Translations under genes and position numbers: made by a program | Shown here: in pieces, positions 1-5,033 of the stretch | How the letters are laid out: each line of letters starts with the position of its first letter | How positions within the stretch are numbered: the first letter of the stretch is position 1 | Source of the DNA: Desulfomicrobiaceae bacterium | GTDB taxonomy: Bacteria; Desulfobacterota; Desulfovibrionia; Desulfovibrionales; Desulfomicrobiaceae | Assembly (NCBI GenBank): GCA_003530935.1 | Contig: DPEO01000081.1 | Coordinates: forward strand, 1,128-6,160 | Direction of reading: 5' to 3' | Length of the DNA: 5,033 bases | Notes under the pieces: model-generated | What the model saw: the letters and a program-made list of their open reading frames with translations, nothing else | What the model was told of the DNA's origin: nothing | The model's database searches: none

Positions 1-346
1 CCCGGCGACGGATCTCGCGGGCGCCAACGCCCCGCATGCGCAGACCGAAGGCCACGTTGTCGAACACGTTCATGTGGGGAAAAAGGGCGTAGCTCTGAAA
101 CACCGTGTTGATGGCCCGACGCTCCGGCGGCACTCCGGTCATGGAACGGCCTTCAAGGAGGATCTCCCCTGCGCTCGGTGTCTCAAACCCGGCGAGCAAA
201 CGGAGCACCGTGGTCTTGCCGCATCCGGAAGGTCCAAGAAGTGTGAGGAATTCCCCTCGCTTCACAGCAAGACAGATGCCGTCCACGGCAAGAATATCTC
301 CATAGCGCTTGCTCACTGCGCGCAACTCCAAAACGGTATCCGCCAC
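1..346 (-). CDS. potA: Spermidine/putrescine ABC transporter ATP-binding protein PotA, N-terminal part (truncated by window edge)
   Basis: This is the first 115 residues of an importer ATPase that powers polyamine uptake from the cytoplasmic face of the PotBC permease; the rest lies beyond base 1. Walker A is at residues 38-45 (GPSGCGKT) and the Q-loop glutamine is Q84 within NTVFQSYALFPHM. That stretch, and the following NVFDNVAFGLRM, closely match what I recall of PotA and separate it from generic sugar or sulfate ATPases of the same CUT/MOI family. The signature motif, Walker B and the C-terminal TOBE domain are outside the window. The start is GTG at 346-344, preceded by GGAGG at 355-351 with a 4-nt gap; no ATG fits better. 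A strong terminator lies upstream, so this is probably the first gene of its own operon, as in potABCD. Other CUT-family substrates such as Fe3+ or putrescine only (PotG) remain possible because the substrate partners are not visible. Confidence 0.85.
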   Translation of the reverse strand, partial: MADTVLELRAVSKRYGDILAVDGICLAVKRGEFLTLLGPSGCGKTTVLRLLAGFETPSAGEILLEGRSMTGVPPERRAINTVFQSYALFPHMNVFDNVAFGLRMRGVGAREIRRR

Positions 347-350
347 TCTA

Positions 351-355
351 CCTCC
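351..355 (-). promoter_or_regulatory. Ribosome binding site of potA
   Basis: GGAGG lies 4 nt before the GTG at 346. It decides the start because no ATG in this frame lies nearby. The same 4-nt spacing is used by the methyltransferase gene upstream. Confidence 0.7.
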
Positions 356-379
356 AATATCTCAACGTGTTCATCGCTT

Positions 380-411
380 TCAGAGAAAAAATCTGACCGC
401 GCTTTTGCGCG
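380..411 (-). promoter_or_regulatory. Two consecutive small hairpins in the potA leader
   Basis: Reading on the minus strand, a perfect 5-bp stem CGCGC/GCGCG with an AAAA loop (411-398) is followed by a second 5-bp stem TCAGA/TCTGA with a T-rich loop (396-380). The GC stem is followed after 6 nt by six T residues, loosely resembling a weak terminator or attenuator, but the gap is too long for a canonical one. The role is not known. If the weak promoter candidate at 439-411 is real, the transcript would start near 404 and only the second hairpin would be fully transcribed. Confidence 0.3.
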
Positions 412-439
412 CTTTGAAAACAAAAAAACGTAAAGTCAA
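411..439 (-). promoter_or_regulatory. Weak sigma70-like promoter candidate for potA
   Basis: On the minus strand TTGACT (439-434) is a good -35 box. Seventeen bases downstream sits CAAAGC (416-411), a poor match to the -10 consensus. The location, just after a terminator and 65 nt before the potA start, is sensible, and the spacer is T-rich. The poor -10 means either activator dependence, a different sigma factor, or a wrong call. Confidence 0.25.
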
Positions 440-463
440 GAAAAAAGAAAGACCTTCCCCATC

Positions 464-493
464 AAAAAAGGCGGCCCGAAGACCGCCTTTTTT
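464..493 (-). terminator. Rho-independent terminator ending the transporter-ettA-methyltransferase operon
   Basis: An 11-bp perfect inverted repeat (AAAAAAGGCGG at 464-474 and CCGCCTTTTTT at 483-493) encloses an 8-nt loop. The GC core is flanked by A-runs on one side and T-runs on the other, so it could work in both directions. On the minus strand it begins 19 nt after the stop codon of the methyltransferase gene and ends with six T residues. No plus-strand gene is present to use it the other way. Confidence 0.9.
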
Positions 494-512
494 ACTACAA
501 ACCATCTATATT

Positions 513-944
513 TTACATCTTGCATGGAATCAATCGAGAAACACGTTCCTTGTATGCAAAATATTGCTCTCCAAATTTTTCTTCCAATTCCATTTCTTCT
601 TCTTCAACATTTTGAAGAAACAAATATACCGCATACAAAATCCCTAAAATACCGATATTGGTATTGAGGATCAGACATAGTCCAGGCATGATACCCAAAA
701 AATGCGCCACAGCGGCAGGATGACGCGTCCAGGCATACGGTCCGTCTTGCACCAGAAAGACGCCGCCTTCCGAGCGCTTGAGGGCTCGTTTGGCCCACAT
801 CAAGGCCGCCAACCCAAGCCCCAACCATACCAGCCCCCACAAGGCCGCCAGCATCAGGTACCGCGTGCCGAGGATACCGTTCTCCAGCACTGCACCAAGA
901 ATGATGATTCCATAGCCAGCAAGAAAAGGATGACGTTGCTGCAT
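513..944 (-). CDS. Isoprenylcysteine carboxyl methyltransferase / phospholipid methyltransferase family membrane protein
   Basis: This 143-residue protein has about four hydrophobic segments (roughly 7-25, 29-50, 77-93 and 96-112). It carries the family core GPYxxxRHP at residues 68-76 and a C-terminal tail with FG (124-125), Y128, Y131, R134 and LIP (138-140), the pattern of ICMT/PEMT-type S-adenosylmethionine-dependent membrane methyltransferases. It is shorter than eukaryotic Ste14 and at the short end for bacterial members. Its substrate cannot be inferred, since bacteria generally lack prenylated CaaX proteins. The ATG at 944 is preferred because GGGAGG (954-949) precedes it by 4 nt; a GTG at 956 in the same frame has no Shine-Dalgarno. 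It follows ettA by 32 nt and is closed by a terminator, so it is the last gene of the operon. The last ~50 codons are markedly AT-rich compared with the first 90. Family call is firm, function open. Confidence 0.8.
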   Translation of the reverse strand: MQQRHPFLAGYGIIILGAVLENGILGTRYLMLAALWGLVWLGLGLAALMWAKRALKRSEGGVFLVQDGPYAWTRHPAAVAHFLGIMPGLCLILNTNIGILGILYAVYLFLQNVEEEEMELEEKFGEQYFAYKERVSRLIPCKM

Positions 945-948
945 GGGA

Positions 949-954
949 CCTCCC
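949..954 (-). promoter_or_regulatory. Ribosome binding site of the methyltransferase gene
   Basis: GGGAGG on the minus strand lies 4 nt before the ATG at 944. It falls inside the extra four codons that a GTG start at 956 would add, which argues for the shorter protein. Confidence 0.7.
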
Positions 955-976
955 ACGATGTTGTTGTGGCGAAAGA

Positions 977-2653
977 TTACCGGGTAAGCTGCCGATAGCG
1001 GATGCGCCGGGGGACGAGCAAGTCCTGACCGGTGCGACGCTTGTAGTCTTTTTCATAGTCCGAATAATTGCCCTCAAACCACACGGCCTGACTATCGCCC
1101 TCGAAGGCCAGGATGTGGGTGGCCACGCGGTCGAGGAACCAGCGGTCATGCGAGATGATAAGGGCGCAGCCGGCGTAGTGATCCAGGGCGTCTTCCAAAG
1201 CACGCAGGGTGTTGACGTCCAGGTCGTTGGTGGGCTCGTCCAACAGGAGCACATTGGCCTCGCGCTGGAGCATGAGGGCAAGGTACAGGCGGTTGCGCTC
1301 GCCGCCTGAAAGCACGGCCACCTGCTTTTGCTGCTCCGCGCCCGTAAAGCCGAACTTGGCCACATACGCCCGGGAGTTGACGTCCCGCCCCCCCAGGGAA
1401 ATCATGTCATAGCCGCCGGAGACGGCCTCCCAGACACTCTTTTTCCCGTCCAAATTCTGGCGCTCCTGATCCACGTACGCCAAGCGCACCGTGGGCCCCA
1501 AGCGGATTTTTCCGGCATCGGGCTCCTCCTGACCGGTAATCATGCGAAAAAGCGTGGTCTTGCCCGCGCCGTTGGGGCCGATGATGCCCACGATGGCGCC
1601 CGGCGGCACCGTGAAGGTGAGGTTTTCCACCAAGACGCGCTCCCCAAAGGACTTGCACACGTCTTTGGCTTCGATGACCACGTCTCCCAGGCGCGGCCCC
1701 GGCGGGATGAAGAGCTCCAACTCCCGCAGCCGCTCCTTGGTCTCCTGGGAAAGGAGCTTTTCGTACGCCGTGATGCGCGCCTTGCCTTTGGCCTGCCGCC
1801 CTTTGGGACTCATGCGGATCCACTCGAGCTCATGCTGCAGGGTGCGCCGCCGGGCGCTCATCTCCTTTTCTTCCTGGGCCAGACGCTGCTCTTTCTGTTC
1901 CAACCACGAGGAATAATTGCCTTTCCACGGGATGCCCATGCCGCGGTCCAGCTCCAGGATCCAGCCGGCCACGTTGTCCAAAAAGTAGCGGTCGTGGGTG
2001 ACGGCGATGACCGTCCCCGGGTAGGTCTGCAGGTGGTGCTCCAGCCAGCTGACCGTCTCGGCATCCAGATGGTTGGTGGGCTCGTCCAAGAGCAGGATGT
2101 CGGGGCGCTGCAGGAGCAGCCGGCACAAGGCCACCCGCCGCTTCTCCCCTCCGGAGAGGACCGACACTGGGGTGTCCGGCTCCGGACAGCGCAGGGCGTC
2201 CATAGCCATCTCCAGTTTGGAGTCCAAATCCCAGGCATCCGCGGCGTCGAGCTTTTCCTGCACCTCGGCCTGGCGGGCGATGAGGGCGTCCATGTCCGCG
2301 TCCGGATCGGCAAAGGCGGCATTGATGGCCTCGAACTCCGCAAGCAAAGCCACGGTGTCGGCCACCGCCTCTTCCACCACCTGACGCACGGTCTTCTGGG
2401 GGTCGAGGGAGGGTTCCTGCTCCAGATAGCCGATGCTATAGCCGGGAGCGCGGACGATCTCTCCCTGGAAATTGGTATCCACGCCAGCCATGATGCGCAA
2501 AAGGGAACTCTTGCCGGATCCGTTGAGCCCCAAGACGCCAATTTTCGCGCCGTAGAAAAAAGAAAGGGAGATATCCTTGAGAACGGGTTTCTTGTCATAA
2601 AACTTGGAAACCCGAATCATAGAATAAATGATCTTATTCGGTTCATCAGCCAT
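977..2653 (-). CDS. ettA: Energy-dependent translational throttle protein EttA (ABC-F ATPase)
   Basis: EttA is a soluble ABC-F protein that binds the ribosomal E site and, according to the ATP/ADP ratio, gates formation of the first peptide bonds. The 558-residue product is close to the E. coli length (555). Domain 1 has Walker A at 42-49 (GLNGSGKS), signature LSGGE at 166-170, Walker B LLLDEP at 187-192 and H220. Domain 2 has Walker A at 359-366 (GPNGAGKT), LSGGE at 448-452, Walker B LLLDEP at 469-474 and H502. The EttA-type arm insertion (about 95-142) is full length, and the linker between domains (about 245-320) keeps KGRQAKGKAR and ends in LFIPPGPRLGD, which distinguishes EttA from Uup, YheS and YbiT. 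Both catalytic glutamates (E191, E473) are present. ATG 2653 is chosen because TAAGGAG lies 9 nt upstream; a TTG at 2680 would overlap the permease gene. It sits 13 nt after an amino acid permease gene, an uncommon setting. Confidence 0.95.
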   Translation of the reverse strand: MADEPNKIIYSMIRVSKFYDKKPVLKDISLSFFYGAKIGVLGLNGSGKSSLLRIMAGVDTNFQGEIVRAPGYSIGYLEQEPSLDPQKTVRQVVEEAVADTVALLAEFEAINAAFADPDADMDALIARQAEVQEKLDAADAWDLDSKLEMAMDALRCPEPDTPVSVLSGGEKRRVALCRLLLQRPDILLLDEPTNHLDAETVSWLEHHLQTYPGTVIAVTHDRYFLDNVAGWILELDRGMGIPWKGNYSSWLEQKEQRLAQEEKEMSARRRTLQHELEWIRMSPKGRQAKGKARITAYEKLLSQETKERLRELELFIPPGPRLGDVVIEAKDVCKSFGERVLVENLTFTVPPGAIVGIIGPNGAGKTTLFRMITGQEEPDAGKIRLGPTVRLAYVDQERQNLDGKKSVWEAVSGGYDMISLGGRDVNSRAYVAKFGFTGAEQQKQVAVLSGGERNRLYLALMLQREANVLLLDEPTNDLDVNTLRALEDALDHYAGCALIISHDRWFLDRVATHILAFEGDSQAVWFEGNYSDYEKDYKRRTGQDLLVPRRIRYRQLTR

Positions 2654-2662
2654 ATTCACGCG

Positions 2663-2669
2663 CTCCTTA
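2663..2669 (-). promoter_or_regulatory. Ribosome binding site of ettA, fused with the upstream stop codon
   Basis: TAAGGAG on the minus strand is both the stop codon (TAA, 2669-2667) of the second permease and the Shine-Dalgarno of ettA, 9 nt before its ATG. A GTG at 2659 in the same frame is only 3 nt from the GGAG and so is less likely. Such an arrangement suggests that ribosomes ending the permease could help start ettA. Confidence 0.7.
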
Positions 2670-3338
2670 CAGGGTTCCAAATCCTGGGATGGCGAGACGG
2701 CGCTCTATCCATTGCAAGGCCTTGCTCGCCACAGTCACCATAGCGAGATAGTACATCCCAGCGACCAAAAACACCTCGCTGAAACGAAAACTTTCGCTGG
2801 CAACGATCTTTGCCTGGCCGGTCAGCTCAAAACAGGTGACCACGTATGCCAGAGACGAATATTTAATCAGGTAGATGATCTCATTGCCGCATCCGGGCAA
2901 TGCCTTGCGTACCGCCTGCGGGATGACGATCCACACCAAGGATTTCCATGTGGAAAAGCCCAGGGCCTGGGCCGCCAAGAGTTGGCCGCGACGCACCGCG
3001 CGCAGCCCTCCCCGCACGTATTCCGAATGGTAGGCGGCGCTGCACAGAGTGAAGCCGATCACAGCCGCAGCGTACGGACTCAAAGTAATGCCGAGGTTGG
3101 GGAGTCCAAAATAGAGCATGAAGAGTTGGATCACGAGCGGGGTGCCGCGAAAGACCGCTGCATACGCGGAAGCCAGGCGTCCCCACAGCGGACCGCCGTA
3201 CACCCGCAGGCTGCCCACGACCACGCCGCCCAAAAGCCCCAAAAGCGCCGAAGGCACAATGAGCGAAATCGTGATCACGAGGCCTTGATTGAGGGCCGGG
3301 ACCAGGCGGTGAAGAAAAAAATCCCATTCGTTCATCAT
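2667..3338 (-). CDS. Polar amino acid ABC transporter permease, second subunit (HisM/GlnP family)
   Basis: This 223-residue inner-membrane protein should form half of the translocation channel of an amino acid importer. The family hallmark FRGTPLVIQLF is at 63-73. The cytoplasmic coupling (EAA) loop, about 105-145, reads SEYVRGG, then GQLLAAQALGF and IPQAVRKALPG, and docks on the ATPase. Hydrophobic segments lie near 19-44, 55-78, 86-104, 153-170 and 189-209, usual for this family. In place of the common Pro-Lys before GQ in the loop it has Arg-Arg (116-117). Two consecutive ATG codons open the frame at 3338 and 3335, with only a weak GGAC-type Shine-Dalgarno. The gene begins 21 nt after the ATPase stop and is followed by ettA after 13 nt. 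Its partner is the permease at 4780-4106, presumably as a heterodimer like HisQM. The transported amino acid cannot be told. Confidence 0.9.
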   Translation of the reverse strand: MMNEWDFFLHRLVPALNQGLVITISLIVPSALLGLLGGVVVGSLRVYGGPLWGRLASAYAAVFRGTPLVIQLFMLYFGLPNLGITLSPYAAAVIGFTLCSAAYHSEYVRGGLRAVRRGQLLAAQALGFSTWKSLVWIVIPQAVRKALPGCGNEIIYLIKYSSLAYVVTCFELTGQAKIVASESFRFSEVFLVAGMYYLAMVTVASKALQWIERRLAIPGFGTL

Positions 3339-3359
3339 ACGTCCGTCCGCCCCATTGCC

Positions 3360-4109
3360 TCAGAGCCCTTCCGCCAATTGGGAGCAAAAATCCAAGGTGC
3401 GGGTCCCGGATCCTGGAGCGAGCAGCGCTGTGGGGCTATCCTGCTCGATGATACGGCCCGCCTCCATGAAGAGCACTTCGTCGGCCAGGGCCCGGGCAAA
3501 ACCCATCTGATGCGTGGCCATGACCATGGTCATGCCCGCTTGAGCCAAAGCGCGAATCACGGCGAGCACTTCGGTCACCAACTCCGGGTCCAGCGCCGAG
3601 GTCGGCTCATCGAGGAGCATGACCTTGGGGTCCATGGCCAACGCGCGGGCGATGGACACTCGCTGCTTCTGGCCGCCGGAAAGCTCCGCAGGGTACAGGC
3701 GGGCCTTGTCCGCAAGCCCCACCCGCGCAAGCTCTTCCATGGCCCGCGCTTCGGCCTCGCGCCGCGACCAGCCGCGCACCTTGCGCAGGGCGATGGCCAC
3801 GTTGTCCAGGGCGGTCAAATGATCGAACAGGTTGAAATCCTGGAAAATCATCCCCACCTGTTGCCGAAAGGCGTACAGCTCCCGCTTATTGCGCGGGTCG
3901 ATGGTTCGGCCTTCAAGCTCAATGAACCCCGAGTCCGGGGTGAGCAGGAGGTTCATACATTGGAGCAAGGTACTCTTGCCGCCGCCAGACGGACCGATAA
4001 GGACCTTGGTCTGACCCTTGAAAAGATCCAAGTGGATGGAATCCAAGATCACCCGGCCGCCCAGGCGCTTGGAAATCCCCACCACCCGCATAAGGGGTGC
4101 CGTTTTCAC
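3360..4109 (-). CDS. Polar amino acid ABC transporter ATP-binding protein (GlnQ/HisP family)
   Basis: This 249-residue cytoplasmic ATPase drives amino acid import through the two neighbouring permeases. It has Walker A GPSGGGKS at 39-46, Q-loop Q90 in IFQDFNLFDHLT, signature LSGGQ at 143-147, Walker B VMLLDE at 163-168 with catalytic E168, D-loop SALD at 171-174 and switch histidine H200. The length and the phrases LDEPTSALDPELV and THQMGFARALAD are typical of the PAAT (HisP/GlnQ) family; the H-loop commonly reads THEMGFA, so Q201 is a slight variant. The start is GTG 4109, with GGAG at 4120-4117, 7 nt upstream; its first bases overlap the TGA of the upstream permease (GTGA), implying translational coupling. 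A start at 4154 would intrude far into that gene, and the ATG at 4094 lacks a Shine-Dalgarno. All catalytic motifs are intact. Confidence 0.93.
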   Translation of the reverse strand: MKTAPLMRVVGISKRLGGRVILDSIHLDLFKGQTKVLIGPSGGGKSTLLQCMNLLLTPDSGFIELEGRTIDPRNKRELYAFRQQVGMIFQDFNLFDHLTALDNVAIALRKVRGWSRREAEARAMEELARVGLADKARLYPAELSGGQKQRVSIARALAMDPKVMLLDEPTSALDPELVTEVLAVIRALAQAGMTMVMATHQMGFARALADEVLFMEAGRIIEQDSPTALLAPGSGTRTLDFCSQLAEGL

Positions 4110-4780
4110 GCTACTTCTCCATATCCTTTGATACGTACCCGCCGCTCCAGCCACCGCAGCCCCGACACGCCAGCCCAGGTCAAAAGAAAATACAAGACCG
4201 CCGCCATCGCATAGAGGGGCAAATGCTGGTACGTCCGTGTGGCCACAAAATGCGTGCGGGCCATGATTTCGCTCGTGCCGAGCACAAACGCCAAGGCCGA
4301 ATCCTTCAGCAGGATGGAATACTCATTGGACCATCCCGGGATGGAAAGGCGCAAGGCCTGAGGCAAGATGATGGCTCTTACGGCCTGGCTTTCAGACATG
4401 CCCAGGGCCAGGGCCGCCTTGAACTGGCCTTGGGGGAGGGCCAAAATGGCCCCGCGAAAAATCTGCGACTGATACGCGCCACTGGTCATTCCCAGGACCA
4501 AAACGGTAGCGGCAAGGGCGCTCAAGTTGAGGCCGATCCAAGAAAACAGGCCGAAATAAAAAAGAAAGAGGAGCACAAGAATGGGAATGCCCCGAAAAAA
4601 CCACACATACACAGAGGCGATACGCCCAAGTATGGCCGGACCATAGGTCTGGGCCACCGCCACGGGCACCCCGATGGCAAGCCCCAAAAACATGGCCCCC
4701 ACCACAGCCACGGCAGTCACGCCCGCACCCTGTACGATAAAAGGGGCCGCCTCCCAAAGAACCGTCAACATTTCCTGCAT
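4106..4780 (-). CDS. Polar amino acid ABC transporter permease, first subunit (HisQ/GlnP family)
   Basis: This 224-residue inner-membrane channel subunit carries the family hallmark FRGIPILVLLFLFYFG at 62-77 and a coupling loop at about 103-148 (YQSQIFRGAI, then LPQGQFKAALALGM and ILPQALRLSIPG). Hydrophobic segments lie near 15-43, 55-78, 86-104, 154-170 and 189-208. At position 106 it has glutamine where most relatives, and its partner permease, have glutamate in the EAA-type motif. It pairs with the permease at 3338-2667, with the ATPase gene between them. The ATG at 4780 is taken as the start although the only upstream purine stretch (GCGGAAA) lies about 10 nt away; a second ATG in frame, at 4771, has AGGA almost touching it. 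A terminator lies directly upstream, so expression relies on readthrough from the binding-protein gene or on a promoter I could not see. The substrate is undetermined. Confidence 0.9.
   Translation of the reverse strand: MQEMLTVLWEAAPFIVQGAGVTAVAVVGAMFLGLAIGVPVAVAQTYGPAILGRIASVYVWFFRGIPILVLLFLFYFGLFSWIGLNLSALAATVLVLGMTSGAYQSQIFRGAILALPQGQFKAALALGMSESQAVRAIILPQALRLSIPGWSNEYSILLKDSALAFVLGTSEIMARTHFVATRTYQHLPLYAMAAVLYFLLTWAGVSGLRWLERRVRIKGYGEVA
4117..4120 (-). promoter_or_regulatory. Ribosome binding site deciding the GTG start of the amino acid ATPase
   Basis: GGAG on the minus strand lies inside the 3' end of the first permease gene, 7 nt before the GTG at 4109. It supports this start over the in-frame ATG at 4094 and the far upstream one at 4154. 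Confidence 0.65.
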
Positions 4781-4795
4781 ACGGATGATTTCCGC

Positions 4796-4825
4796 AAAAA
4801 ACGGGAAGACCGCAGCCTTCCCGTT
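4796..4825 (-). terminator. Intrinsic terminator/attenuator between the binding-protein and permease genes
   Basis: On the minus strand a perfect 9-bp stem (AACGGGAAG at 4825-4817 and CTTCCCGTT at 4808-4800) encloses an 8-nt loop and runs into further T residues down to 4796. It starts 22 nt after the binding-protein stop and ends 15 nt before the permease ATG. In amino acid importer operons such hairpins often hold down permease and ATPase expression relative to the receptor, and can also protect the receptor mRNA from 3' decay. Confidence 0.85.
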
Positions 4826-4847
4826 GGCGCGTCCTGTATTTTTCGAT

Positions 4848-5033
4848 TTATTGATTCAAATGCTTGGAAATCAGCTCTTCCCAGTACGGATCCGCCTTGA
4901 GGAGCTCGAAGCCTTTGTTGATTTTCTCCAAAAGCTCCTGGTCCTCCTTGCGCACAGCCACGCCAAACTCCTCCACCTCACCGAAGGTGCCGAGGATTTT
5001 CACGGGTTTCTTGCGCTCGGCATCCCGGGCCGG
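4848..5033 (-). CDS. Amino acid ABC transporter periplasmic substrate-binding protein, C-terminal fragment (cut by window edge)
   Basis: Only the last 61 codons and the TAA stop are inside the window; the gene continues past base 5033. The visible chain contains GEVEEFGVAVRKEDQELLEKINKGFELLKADPYWEELISKHLNQ split over its last ~45 residues, which follows the closing pattern of family 3 extracellular solute-binding proteins: a return to lobe I with a (Y/F)G(I/V)AVRK strand, then an amphipathic helix with L..KIN.....LKAD, then a short final helix. Such proteins bind a polar amino acid in the periplasm and deliver it to the permease pair. The secretion signal and ligand-binding residues are outside the window, so the ligand cannot be named. 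It is the first visible gene of the importer operon and is separated from the permease by a strong hairpin. Confidence 0.85.
   Translation of the reverse strand, partial: PARDAERKKPVKILGTFGEVEEFGVAVRKEDQELLEKINKGFELLKADPYWEELISKHLNQ

Noticed and set aside
74..433. Plus-strand frames across the potA start and leader
   Set aside because: They are antisense to a convincing PotA N-terminus and contain no motif.
464..493. Possibility that the bidirectional terminator serves a plus-strand gene
   Set aside because: No supported plus-strand coding region ends near it; the minus-strand methyltransferase explains it fully.
604..1365. Minus-strand frame of 253 codons overlapping ettA and the methyltransferase gene
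   Set aside because: It is an alternative frame of two well-supported genes on the same strand and looks like frame-shifted ABC ATPase sequence. It is not evidence of a real frameshift, because the correct frame is intact.
2654..2680. TTG start giving EttA nine extra residues
   Set aside because: It would overlap the permease stop, and the TAAGGAG Shine-Dalgarno lies inside the added codons, which favours ATG 2653.
1328..2743. Long plus-strand reading frame opposite ettA (471 codons)
   Set aside because: It is the antisense of a complete, motif-rich EttA gene. Its translation is low-complexity, rich in His, Gly, Gln and Arg, with no recognisable motif, as expected where sense codons end mostly in G or C.
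2628..4214. Long plus-strand reading frame opposite the permease and ATPase genes (528 codons)
   Set aside because: It spans several real genes on the other strand, crosses their boundaries, shows no domain and has no Shine-Dalgarno or context of its own.
4097..4900. Plus-strand frame of 267 codons over the first permease and terminator
   Set aside because: It runs across a permease gene, an intrinsic terminator and the end of the binding-protein gene in antisense; the product resembles no protein family.
1..5033. Search for CRISPR repeats, tRNA/rRNA genes, insertion-sequence ends, prophage or defence genes
   Set aside because: No spaced direct repeats, tRNA-like cloverleaf ends, transposase motifs or terminal inverted repeats were seen. 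All long stretches are explained by transport, translation-factor and methyltransferase genes.

Overview
The window reads as ordinary chromosomal DNA from a Gram-negative bacterium with a periplasm. All recognisable genes lie on the minus strand, so transcription runs from high to low coordinates. Coding DNA is GC-rich, with G/C-rich third positions that open long meaningless reading frames on the plus strand. Intergenic DNA is AT-rich. The genes (a polar amino acid ABC importer, EttA, and a PotA-type polyamine importer ATPase) fit Proteobacteria in the broad sense. A Desulfovibrio-like lineage is possible, but that is an impression and not demonstrated.

Layout in transcription order: the 3' end of a family 3 periplasmic amino acid-binding protein (5033-4848); an intrinsic terminator (4825-4796); a first amino acid permease (4780-4106); a GlnQ/HisP-type ATPase starting at a GTG that overlaps the permease stop (4109-3360); a second permease (3338-2667); the ABC-F ribosome factor EttA (2653-977), whose Shine-Dalgarno includes the stop codon of the second permease; a small four-helix isoprenylcysteine/phospholipid methyltransferase-family protein (944-513); and a strong terminator (493-464). 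A new unit then begins with the 5' part of potA (346 to the window edge), after a leader holding two small hairpins and a weak promoter candidate.

The binding protein, two permeases and ATPase form a complete importer. The hairpin after the binding-protein gene probably lets the soluble receptor be made in excess over the membrane complex. Tight spacing (GTGA overlap, 21 nt, 13 nt and 32 nt gaps) suggests that the importer, EttA and the methyltransferase share a transcript. EttA senses the ATP/ADP state on the ribosome, so an importer-EttA operon would join amino acid supply to control of translation, but this link is inference.

No mobile element, CRISPR array, tRNA, rRNA or defence system was seen. 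The points most worth a second look are the placement of ettA, the sharp fall in GC within the last third of the methyltransferase gene, and the terminator inside the transporter operon. I do not see strong evidence for a new biological system here.
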